Source: Thermoplasmata archaeon | GTDB lineage: Archaea > Thermoplasmatota > SW-10-69-26 | Assembly: GCA_003561665.1 (NCBI GenBank) | Contig: PWVY01000078.1 | Span: 1 to 5,945 of the forward strand | Reading direction: 5' to 3' | Length of the DNA: 5,945 bases | Shown here: one piece after another, positions 1-4,944 of the stretch | How positions within the stretch are numbered: position 1 is the first letter of the stretch | How the letters are laid out: the number at the start of each line of letters is the position of its first letter | Notes under the pieces: generated by a model | What the model saw: only the letters and a program-made list of their open reading frames with translations | The model's database searches: none | What the model was told of the DNA's origin: nothing | Translations under genes and position numbers: made by a program

Positions 1-15
1 ATCGAGCCGGTGTGA

Positions 16-441
16 TCATTCGCGGGGGTCTTCCTTTTCCCAGGCTTTAAGGCGGCGTTGGTAGAGGGCGTCGGGTTCACCGGGCCGTTGGGTGGGTTTC
101 TTGAATTCCCACATGCGGACTTCTTTGGTTCGTTGTTCTTCGGCGGGGGTGGGTGGGGCGTCGTCTTGCGTTGGTTGCGTGGTGGGGTGGTCGTCCCAGG
201 CGTCGAGGATGGTTTGTTTCTTCTTGGCGTCGCCTTGGAGGGTGAAGTCGGCGTGTTCGCTGGTGAAGAGGACGAACACGCTGATGTCGTCACCGGCGTA
301 GCGTCCTTTCGTGCTCCCTTTCTCTTGGCCGAGGAACTGCCATTTGAGGTCGAGGTCCTTGAAGGGTTTCTTGATGGCGTTCTTGTTGTCGCTGTAGTAG
401 CTCATCTCGAACAGGACGCGTGTGGCGTCGTCGTCGCTCAC
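16..441 (-). CDS. Hypothetical acidic 141-aa protein
   Basis: I do not recognise the family and assign no function. The start is GTG at 441-439 (MSDDDATRV) and the stop is TGA at 18-16. A TATA-like GTATAA is centred about 27 bp upstream with no Shine-Dalgarno, so a leaderless transcript beginning at this GTG is likely. Residues 1-82 look like one small globular domain with hydrophobic strands (DISVFVLFTSEHADFTL, about 52-68) and aromatic-rich patches (MSYYSD, KWQFLG). Residues 84-104 are a Pro/Thr/Asp/Glu-rich linker, and 105-141 is a charged tail with two Trp and a probable short helix (ALYQRRLKAWEKE). There is no signal peptide, membrane segment or Cys, so it is probably cytoplasmic. Codons are strongly C/G-ending, like the other confident genes here, which supports a real gene over the antisense frame. 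It is divergent from the membrane protein at 586. Confidence 0.72.
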   Translation of the reverse strand: MSDDDATRVLFEMSYYSDNKNAIKKPFKDLDLKWQFLGQEKGSTKGRYAGDDISVFVLFTSEHADFTLQGDAKKKQTILDAWDDHPTTQPTQDDAPPTPAEEQRTKEVRMWEFKKPTQRPGEPDALYQRRLKAWEKEDPRE

Positions 442-465
442 GAGGGAGAGTACAAGGTGGTTTCC

Positions 466-471
466 TTATAC
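466..471 (-). promoter_or_regulatory. TATA-like element for the 141-aa gene
   Basis: The minus strand reads GTATAA, centred about 27-28 bp upstream of the GTG at 441. In archaea that spacing puts the transcription start at or next to the start codon. Seen directly: the motif and its spacing. Inferred: that it is used. Confidence 0.5.
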
Positions 472-504
472 GTGCTAGGGGAGCATCGGAGCTTGGGAGG
501 GAAG

Positions 505-512
505 TTTTTATC
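505..512 (+). promoter_or_regulatory. Possible TATA element for the membrane protein
   Basis: TTTTTATC is the most AT-rich stretch in the 144-bp divergent gap between 441 and 586. It would place transcription start near 535 and leave a leader of about 50 nt before ATG 586. No good Shine-Dalgarno sequence follows; only a run of six G directly precedes the ATG. The assignment is weak. Confidence 0.3.
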
Positions 513-585
513 GGAGAGGACTCAGGTTGAAGCTGCAGGGGTTGGTTTCTTGGTTTGTGGTTCCTTAGGGTTACTGAATGGGGGG

Positions 586-1260
586 ATGGCGTCGCATGGG
601 CCTGAATGGTTGATCTTGTGGGCGATGGTTTCGCTGGTTCCTTTCGTTCTCGTTGCGCTTCCTGGAGCGGTCTCGGTCAGGGGCATGTGGGGTGAGTGTG
701 GTGGTTCGTTTGCTGGGTCTCGTCTCGTTTCTGGTCTTGTCGTCGCCGTTTCTTGGCCGCTGATGTTTGTTGGTCTTTTGGTGTTGATGCGTTTGAGTGA
801 TGTCATCTTCACCGGGTTTGGCGTGGGGATGTGGCCTCTGCTTTTGATCATTCTGTGGATTCTCGTCGTGATCGCGGTGAGCATCACGTGGGTTGGGCGC
901 CTTGGGTCAAGGTGGTACTTACAGGATTCGTCGCCGGAGCATCGCGTCGAGCCCGAGGTTGGGAGAGCGCTGGTGTTGGTGGCGATCTTCGCCTTGCCCG
1001 TGGTCCTAAGCGTGCCTTTGCTGGCGGAGCGCCCGCCAAGCGAGTACGTGTTGGGGTGGGCGTTCGACATGGTGCTCCTTTTGGGGGTTCCTATCGGTGG
1101 GGGTTTGTTTGTGGTGGAGGGTGCAGGTTCGATCTTTCACCGGTCCCAGGAGCCCGATGGAGGCTTTACCCGGTGGGTTTTGGCTGGGGGCGTGGTTCTT
1201 GTTGGGGGGACGGTTCTCGTGCTCTTGGGTCTGCTCTGGTTTTGGATCCTAGGTGTCTAA
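586..1260 (+). CDS. Probable six-helix integral membrane protein
   Basis: I recognise no family. The 224-aa reading shows six well-separated hydrophobic segments at about residues 8-31, 46-69, 79-103, 127-147, 154-177 and 196-222. They are joined by polar loops: one rich in Ser, Pro, Glu and Arg at about 112-128, another (HRSQEPDGGFTR) at about 185-196. The protein ends directly after the last helix. This pattern is hard to get by chance and is the main support. ATG 586 (MASHGPEWL) gives a short polar N-terminus before helix 1. The frame stays open far upstream, and in-frame GTG 457/472 and TTG 493/550 are alternative starts. Codons are much richer in T-ending triplets than the neighbours (third-position GC nearer half, by eye), so the gene may be recently acquired or loosely constrained. 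It could be a small transporter-like or permease-like orphan. The minus-strand frame over the same bases is basic and low-complexity and looks like a shadow. Confidence 0.62.
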   Translation: MASHGPEWLILWAMVSLVPFVLVALPGAVSVRGMWGECGGSFAGSRLVSGLVVAVSWPLMFVGLLVLMRLSDVIFTGFGVGMWPLLLIILWILVVIAVSITWVGRLGSRWYLQDSSPEHRVEPEVGRALVLVAIFALPVVLSVPLLAERPPSEYVLGWAFDMVLLLGVPIGGGLFVVEGAGSIFHRSQEPDGGFTRWVLAGGVVLVGGTVLVLLGLLWFWILGV

Positions 1261-1267
1261 AGGGTCA

Positions 1268-1287
1268 GCGGTGTGCGTGCGCACCGC
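1268..1287. terminator. Hairpin between convergent genes
   Basis: GCGGTG (1268-1273) can pair with CACCGC (1282-1287) around an 8-nt loop, or in another register GTGCG with CGCAC. It sits in the 54-bp gap between two genes that run towards each other, where a two-way transcription stop would be useful. No T-tract follows on either strand, so terminator activity is only a suggestion. Confidence 0.3.
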
Positions 1288-1314
1288 CCGGCTAGGCTAC
1301 CGTCGTGTGCCGGG

Positions 1315-2694
1315 TCATGCCAGAAGCATTGGGAGGTCTCCCAGTATGCCGATGTCGATGGGTTCGTTGGGGCAGTAGAGTTCGTAGGGGATGTGGTCGG
1401 GGAGTTCGACGGCTTCGGGGAACTCCTCGGGGTCGGTGTCGTTGCTCGGGTCCATGCTTTGGTACATGATGGCCATGCCGTAGAGGTTGAGGCTGTTGAG
1501 GCATTGGCGTTCGAGGTTCTGGTCGCCTTGCCCGAAGGGTTCGCCGTCGCCGTAGACGAACGTGGCGGGGCTGTTCATCAGATCGGGCCCGGTGTCGTTG
1601 GTCCAGGTCCAGGTGTGGCCAAGCCCGAAGGTGTGACCGAATTCGTGCAGGGTGACGGTGTGCAAATCGTTGCGTTCGGGGAAGTCTTCCATGGCTTGCC
1701 CGGCGCGGGGGCTGGCGGCGTAGAGGCTCAGCGCGATGTAGCGGTGCTCCCAGCGAGCCTCGTCGTCGGCGCCTAGATTCTCGATGAGGCCCTGTGTATC
1801 ACCGGGCCCGTTCACGGCGACGCCGCGGAAGGCGGGCCCGCTGGCGACGTACCCGATGACGACGTCGTAACCGGCGGGATCGATGGGCGTGGCTTCAGGG
1901 CCTTCGAAGATGTCGACTTGGACCGTGATGTTCTTCAGGTAGCTGTACTCGGGGTAGTCTTGAGCGAACTGTTCAAGCGCCCATTCCCATTCGTAGATGC
2001 CTTGCAGGGTCTCGTTGATGTAGTCTTGGACCGTGGGACCGTTGGGGTCGCTAAGATCCCCGTGGCTTGGGGGGATCAAGAGCACTTTGACGTCGTCGGG
2101 GTTGCTGATGGGTCCCCAGATGAGTTCTTGGGGTAGGACGCCGACGGGTTCCTCGCAGGGGCGAACGCATACGCCGTAGTCGTCCGCGTCCCCGAGGGGT
2201 CCTTGGGTGACGTGCAGGCGGTAGTCGCCGTCCATGTGAGCGTTGGGGACGGTGACGCGTTGCGCGTTCGTAGCGATCTGCGTGGTCTCGCTGCCGGTCG
2301 CGTCCGCGATGATGGTGCCTTCGGGGTCCATCAGGTGAACCGTGAGGGATGCATCGGAGTAGATGTCCACGACGAGCTGGTCCCCTTCTTCGAGGTGGAT
2401 GCGGTAGTAGTCTTCCTCGCTTTCGGCGAAGGCGCCGGGGTAGCACAAGTAGGGGTCGTCCCCGTCGGTGCAGGGGGCCTTGGGTTCCCCGCAGAACTCG
2501 CTGGCTTCGTCGAACGTGTTCCCGGCTTCCTCACCGCAACCGCCATCGGAGCCAAGGCCTTCATGGATGGCTTCTTCAAGCTCCTCGTCGGGTTCCGTGT
2601 CGGCGTGGTCGATGTCGGAGCCTGGGCCGGTCCCGATGCACCCGGCGAGCCCGATCATGAGAAGCACGCCTACGGTAAGCAGCGTTCGGTTCAC
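1315..2694 (-). CDS. Lipoprotein zinc metalloprotease (metzincin-like) with PPC-like domain
   Basis: A 459-aa protein predicted to be lipid-anchored outside the cell and to cleave proteins or peptides. The start is GTG 2694, with a partial Shine-Dalgarno AAGGT 7 nt upstream. Residues 1-18 are a signal peptide ending in a lipobox, LAGC, with lipidation Cys19. Residues 20-60 are a highly acidic linker. Residues about 62-178 resemble the bacterial/archaeal pre-peptidase C-terminal (PPC) beta-sandwich (EEDYYRIHLEEGDQLVVDIY, LTVHLMDPEG, DGDYRLHV). Residues about 200-415 hold the protease core: HEFGHTFGLGH at 350-360 gives zinc ligands His350, His354 and His360 and catalytic Glu351. DLMNSP at 371-376 is a plausible Met-turn (Met373), the metzincin signature. 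Eight further Cys (53, 68, 75, 84, 176, 180, 398, 441) suit disulfides outside the cell. PPC domains usually follow the protease; here the domain precedes it. Substrate unknown. The zincin assignment is firm, the exact family is not. Confidence 0.93.
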   Translation of the reverse strand: MNRTLLTVGVLLMIGLAGCIGTGPGSDIDHADTEPDEELEEAIHEGLGSDGGCGEEAGNTFDEASEFCGEPKAPCTDGDDPYLCYPGAFAESEEDYYRIHLEEGDQLVVDIYSDASLTVHLMDPEGTIIADATGSETTQIATNAQRVTVPNAHMDGDYRLHVTQGPLGDADDYGVCVRPCEEPVGVLPQELIWGPISNPDDVKVLLIPPSHGDLSDPNGPTVQDYINETLQGIYEWEWALEQFAQDYPEYSYLKNITVQVDIFEGPEATPIDPAGYDVVIGYVASGPAFRGVAVNGPGDTQGLIENLGADDEARWEHRYIALSLYAASPRAGQAMEDFPERNDLHTVTLHEFGHTFGLGHTWTWTNDTGPDLMNSPATFVYGDGEPFGQGDQNLERQCLNSLNLYGMAIMYQSMDPSNDTDPEEFPEAVELPDHIPYELYCPNEPIDIGILGDLPMLLA

Positions 2695-2701
2695 GAGGTG
2701 T

Positions 2702-2706
2702 ACCTT
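2702..2706 (-). promoter_or_regulatory. Weak ribosome binding site, lipoprotein protease
   Basis: The minus strand reads AAGGT, 7 nt before the GTG at 2694. Four bases match the archaeal anti-Shine-Dalgarno complement. It supports the GTG as the start, as does the complete signal peptide that begins there. Confidence 0.4.
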
Positions 2707-2738
2707 GCAGGGGCCCCCTTAGGTGTTATGGGGGGCAT

Positions 2739-2744
2739 CTTATC
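2739..2744 (-). promoter_or_regulatory. Possible TATA element for the lipoprotein protease
   Basis: GATAAG on the minus strand would start transcription near 2715 and give a leader of about 20 nt containing the weak AAGGT. An alternative is the CATAAC at about 2725-2730, closer to the gene. GGGGCCCC, a perfect 8-bp palindrome at 2710-2717, lies next to the predicted transcript start. The gap to the upstream aldehyde dehydrogenase gene is 84 bp, enough for a separate promoter, but read-through is also possible. Confidence 0.3.
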
Positions 2745-2778
2745 GCGACCGTGGGTCTGCTTGGCCCCGTCGTGCGGG

Positions 2779-4233
2779 TCAGGGTTGTTTGAAGAACACG
2801 GTCTTCAGGCGCGTGTAGTGTTCGATGGCTTGTTTGCCTTGCTCGTGGCCTAGCCCGCTTTTCCCGAACCCGGTGAAGGGGCTTTGGGGGAACGTGATGG
2901 GGGCTTCGTTGATGCTGACCACGCCTGCGTCGATGGCTTCGGTCACGCGCATGGCCCGGCCGATGTCTTGGGTCCAGGCGTAGGCGTACAACCCGTAGGG
3001 CGTGTTGTTGGCGAGGTCGAGGGCTTCCTGTTCATCTTCGAAGGTAAACGCGGTAAGGATGGGGCCGAAGGTTTCCTCTTGCGCCAGGCGCCCGTTGGGG
3101 TCCACGTCCCGGTACAAGGTGGGTTCCAGGTAGTACCCGCCTTCGGGCACGTTCTCGGGCTCGCTGCCTCCGGTCACGAGGGTCGCATCTTCCTCCTCCG
3201 CGATGTCGAAGTAGTTGGCCACGTTTTCTTTGTGCGCTTGGCTGACCAAGGGGCCCATGCGGGTGTCTTTCTCCATCCCCGGGCCAACGGTGAGACCGCT
3301 GATCGCGTCTTCGACTTGTTCGATGAAGTCGTCCGCGATGCTCTCGTGCACGATCAGGCGCCGACCAGCCCAGCACATCTGGCCCGCGTTGAGGAACGCG
3401 CTGAAGAGCGTGCCTTTGACGGCTTTGGAGAGGTTCGCATCCTCGAACACCACGTTGGGGGCGTTCCCGCCCAATTCGAGCGTGACGGGGATGACTTTCT
3501 CCATGGCGGTTTGGCCGACCTGGATGCCGGCTTCGGTCCCGCCGGTGAACGTGATGCCCCGAACGTCCTCATGCTCAACCAGGGCGGACCCGGCGACGCT
3601 GCCTTTCCCCGGGATCACGTTCACGGTGCCCTCGGGCAGGCCTGCATCCGCGGCGGCTTCCGCCAAGGCAAGGCTTGACAGCGGCGTGTCGGTGGCGGGT
3701 TTCAACACTGCCGTGTTCCCCGCTGCGAGCGCGGGCGCGATGCCGCGAACGCTCAACTGGAAGGGGAAGTTCCAGGGGCTGATGTGGCCTGTGACGCCCA
3801 GGGGTTCGCGACGGGTGAGGTTCAACCGTTTCCCTGGCACGGGGATCTGGGAGCCTTCGACCTTGTCGGCAAGGCCAGCGTAGTATTCGATCGTCTTGAT
3901 GGCGAACGCGACATCCGCGCGTGCTTCCCGGAAGGGCTTGCCTTGGTTGGTGGTCTCGATCTTGGCGATCTCGTCGCGGCGCTCCCACAACACGCTGGCC
4001 CATTCTTCCAAGAGACGCCCGCGCTTGTACGGGTCAAGCTCTCCCCATTCTTCCTCGAACGCGGCCTTCGCGCTCGTGACGGCCGCATCCACATCAGCCT
4101 TGGATGCCTCGTGCACGTGCCCGATCACGCTGCCCGTGCTTGGGTCCGTCGTCTCGAATGTGGAACCATCCGTGGCTTCCACGAAATCGTTCCCGATGAA
4201 CAGCTTGAACGTCTTCTGGTCCAGGGAGAGCAT
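2779..4233 (-). CDS. NAD(P)-dependent aldehyde dehydrogenase
   Basis: A 484-aa cytoplasmic enzyme that oxidises an aldehyde to the carboxylic acid with NAD(P)+; 484 residues is the usual family length. All core residues are present: PWNFP with Asn155, LKPA with Lys178, the Rossmann motif FTGGTEAG (229-236), LELGG with general base Glu253, GQMC with nucleophile Cys287, and EETFGP with Glu387 and Phe389. The C-terminal oligomerisation region (FTGFGKSGLGHEQGKQAIEHY) is intact. The closest look is to succinate-semialdehyde, betaine-aldehyde and related non-phosphorylating enzymes; the sequence alone does not fix the substrate. The KPATDTPL segment lacks the Glu usual in strictly NAD-specific enzymes at this place, so NADP use is possible. 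I chose ATG 4233 (MLSLDQKTFKLFIGNDF) because the family domain begins there and a T-rich element lies about 28 bp upstream. The frame is open to ATG 4326, but that extension is Arg/Cys/Ser-rich and lies in the intergenic repeat. Confidence 0.95.
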   Translation of the reverse strand: MLSLDQKTFKLFIGNDFVEATDGSTFETTDPSTGSVIGHVHEASKADVDAAVTSAKAAFEEEWGELDPYKRGRLLEEWASVLWERRDEIAKIETTNQGKPFREARADVAFAIKTIEYYAGLADKVEGSQIPVPGKRLNLTRREPLGVTGHISPWNFPFQLSVRGIAPALAAGNTAVLKPATDTPLSSLALAEAAADAGLPEGTVNVIPGKGSVAGSALVEHEDVRGITFTGGTEAGIQVGQTAMEKVIPVTLELGGNAPNVVFEDANLSKAVKGTLFSAFLNAGQMCWAGRRLIVHESIADDFIEQVEDAISGLTVGPGMEKDTRMGPLVSQAHKENVANYFDIAEEEDATLVTGGSEPENVPEGGYYLEPTLYRDVDPNGRLAQEETFGPILTAFTFEDEQEALDLANNTPYGLYAYAWTQDIGRAMRVTEAIDAGVVSINEAPITFPQSPFTGFGKSGLGHEQGKQAIEHYTRLKTVFFKQP

Positions 4234-4258
4234 GCACCGTGGAGAACAGTGCGAGGGG

Positions 4259-4263
4259 AAAAA
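4259..4263 (-). promoter_or_regulatory. T-rich candidate promoter core for the aldehyde dehydrogenase
   Basis: On the minus strand a TTTTT tract (GGTTTTTCCC) is centred about 28 bp before ATG 4233, fitting a leaderless start. No Shine-Dalgarno is visible before this ATG. The same tract lies about 12 nt downstream of the inverted repeat at 4275-4328, so it might instead act as the U-tract of a terminator for the toxin operon. Confidence 0.35.
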
Positions 4264-4274
4264 CCTGACCCCAC

Positions 4275-4328
4275 GCTTGCCCCTTTCTCGCGATCCTTGC
4301 AAGATGCATGATCGAAGCGAGGGCAAGC
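4275..4328. repeat. Nested inverted repeat between toxin and aldehyde dehydrogenase
   Basis: Outer arms GCTTGCC (4275-4281) and GGCAAGC (4322-4328) pair over 7 bp. Inside them CTCGC (4287-4291) pairs with GCGAG (4317-4321). A further GATC/GATC step (4292-4295 with 4310-4313) closes a 14-nt apical loop that itself carries the 8-bp palindrome CTTGCAAG (4296-4303). All arms pair perfectly, with bulges between them, for 16 bp in total. The repeat begins 9 nt after the toxin stop on the minus strand. It could end toxin-operon transcripts, act as an operator or leader for the aldehyde dehydrogenase, or be a small structured RNA. Confidence 0.55.
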
Positions 4329-4336
4329 ATGAGGCG

Positions 4337-4609
4337 TCACCGGTAGCCTCGACCGCGGTCGAAGCCCTCGATGACCTTTACCGTGCTTACGTCGTCATCG
4401 ATGTGGTAGATGATGCGCCAGGAACCGACGCGGACCCGTTGCTTGGTGGGCTGGGTGTTCTCAAGTTTCTTGATGTCGGCACCGGGCCGGGGTCGATAGG
4501 GATCTTCGGAGAGTTCGTTTAGCCCGTCTCGGATGCGACCTTGCGTCTTGTCGTCAAGGCGGTTGAAGAACCGCTGGAACGTGGCTGAAACGAGGACCCC
4601 ATACCCCAT
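4337..4609 (-). CDS. RelE/ParE-family toxin
   Basis: A 90-aa protein of the RelE/ParE toxin superfamily, whose RelE members cut mRNA in the ribosome when not neutralised by their antitoxin. The family pattern is clear: VSATFQRFFNRL (7-18) opens a helical pair, followed by LNELSEDPYRPRPGADIKKLE (30-50), a strand pair QRVRVGSWRIIYHIDDD (57-73), and the closing strand and basic tail VKVIEGFDRGRGYR (77-90). Arg58, Arg60, Arg65, Tyr68, Arg85, Arg87 and Tyr89 are candidates for RNA binding and catalysis by analogy with RelE. The tail ending RGRGYR is what I expect of archaeal relatives. ATG 4609 lies 2 bp after the antitoxin stop with no strong Shine-Dalgarno, which suggests translational coupling and keeps toxin output tied to antitoxin output. 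Length is normal and nothing is truncated. RelE (ribonuclease) versus ParE (gyrase) activity cannot be told from sequence; RelE-like is favoured. Confidence 0.92.
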   Translation of the reverse strand: MGYGVLVSATFQRFFNRLDDKTQGRIRDGLNELSEDPYRPRPGADIKKLENTQPTKQRVRVGSWRIIYHIDDDVSTVKVIEGFDRGRGYR

Positions 4610-4611
4610 GC

Positions 4612-4803
4612 TTACAGCTCATCGAGGGGTATGAACTCGTCCGATTCGAGGATCTCGTTCCACCGGTCGTCCAGTTGAGTCCAACCGGCTTCCTTGATCA
4701 GGCGCCGGATGACGTCATCGTACGTTTCTCCCTTGCGGCCAAGCCGCTGGAGCATGTCCTTCGTCTCCTCATCCAGCGACACCGTCGTTGCCATAAGACT
4801 CAT
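4612..4803 (-). CDS. Ribbon-helix-helix/VapB-like antitoxin
   Basis: The antitoxin partner of the RelE-like toxin, predicted to bind DNA as a dimer through its N-terminal half and to bind the toxin with its C-terminal half. In the 63-aa reading from ATG 4803, a short strand ATTVSLD (5-11) leads to a helix EETKDMLQRLGRKG (12-25) and a second helix TYDDVIRRLIKEA (27-39). The G-E-T/S-[YF]-x-D-V-I-x-R-L pattern is typical of archaeal VapB-like antitoxins. The C-terminal RWNEILESDEFIPLDEL (47-63) is the likely toxin-binding segment. ATG 4803 lies 26-27 bp below a TATA box, fitting a leaderless transcript; ATG 4794 (MATTVSLDEE, 60 aa) is the alternative and looks like the conserved protein start. 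The longer frame to ATG 4881 would cover the TATA box and is unlikely. It overlaps an inverted repeat that may be its own operator. Confidence 0.88.
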   Translation of the reverse strand: MSLMATTVSLDEETKDMLQRLGRKGETYDDVIRRLIKEAGWTQLDDRWNEILESDEFIPLDEL

Positions 4804-4813
4804 AGATTCTATG
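4801..4813. promoter_or_regulatory. Candidate operator of the toxin/antitoxin operon
   Basis: CATAGA-T-TCTATG is a perfect 6-bp inverted repeat with a 1-bp centre. It covers the predicted transcript start and ATG 4803. Ribbon-helix-helix antitoxins commonly bind such short palindromes at their own promoter, with the toxin as corepressor. A nearby direct repeat ATGGA (4811-4815 and 4820-4824, 9 bp apart) could be an extra half-site. The repeat is seen; its role is inferred. Confidence 0.5.
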
Positions 4814-4825
4814 GACACCATGGAG

Positions 4826-4833
4826 TTTATATC
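4826..4833 (-). promoter_or_regulatory. TATA box of the antitoxin/toxin operon
   Basis: The minus strand reads GATATAAA, preceded by a purine-rich stretch (ACAAA) that could be the BRE bound by TFB. This is the best archaeal promoter match in the window. Its centre is 26-27 bp from ATG 4803. Confidence 0.68.
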
Positions 4834-4884
4834 TTTGTCCGTGGCCGGCGTCCCCGTCCCACACGCCAGCCCCACATCCATCCA

Positions 4885-4890
4885 TTAAAG
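4885..4890 (+). promoter_or_regulatory. Possible TATA element for the oxidoreductase
   Basis: TTAAAG in the divergent gap would start transcription near 4913 and give a leader of about 30 nt. That leader holds AAGGA (4926-4930), 14 nt from ATG 4945, which is far for a ribosome binding site, and AGGT touching the ATG pair. Support is weak. Confidence 0.28.
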
Positions 4891-4944
4891 CGCCCAAGAC
4901 CCGGAAACAGGGGAGAACCTTCAACAAGGAACCCCTTTGCAGGT

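Noticed and set aside
58..585. Upstream extension of the plus-strand membrane protein frame
   Set aside because: It lies opposite the 141-aa gene and its divergent promoter, is Gly/Val/Phe-rich low-complexity sequence, and merely stays open because the opposite gene avoids the codons that would create stops.
522..1070. Minus-strand open frame of 182 codons
   Set aside because: Basic, Thr/Pro/Ser-rich low-complexity translation with no domain, opposite a frame with six clean hydrophobic helices.
831..1295. Plus-strand open frame overlapping the membrane protein
   Set aside because: Arg/Gly-rich translation in another frame of the same strand, with no start signal or recognisable motif.
2203..2853. 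Plus-strand frame opposite the lipoprotein protease
   Set aside because: Antisense shadow; the minus-strand protein has a signal peptide, lipobox and zinc motif.
2884..3678. Plus-strand frame opposite the aldehyde dehydrogenase
   Set aside because: Antisense shadow of a gene with all catalytic motifs intact.
4234..4326. N-terminal extension of the aldehyde dehydrogenase to ATG 4326
   Set aside because: The extra 31 residues are unlike family N-termini and lie in the intergenic inverted repeat and promoter region.
4337..4803. A wider new defence system around the toxin/antitoxin pair
   Set aside because: The flanking genes are an ordinary aldehyde dehydrogenase and an unrelated oxidoreductase on their own promoters; nothing ties them to the module.
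4804..4881. N-terminal extension of the antitoxin to ATG 4881
   Set aside because: It would place the best TATA box of the window inside the coding region, and family members begin near the TTVSLDEE strand.
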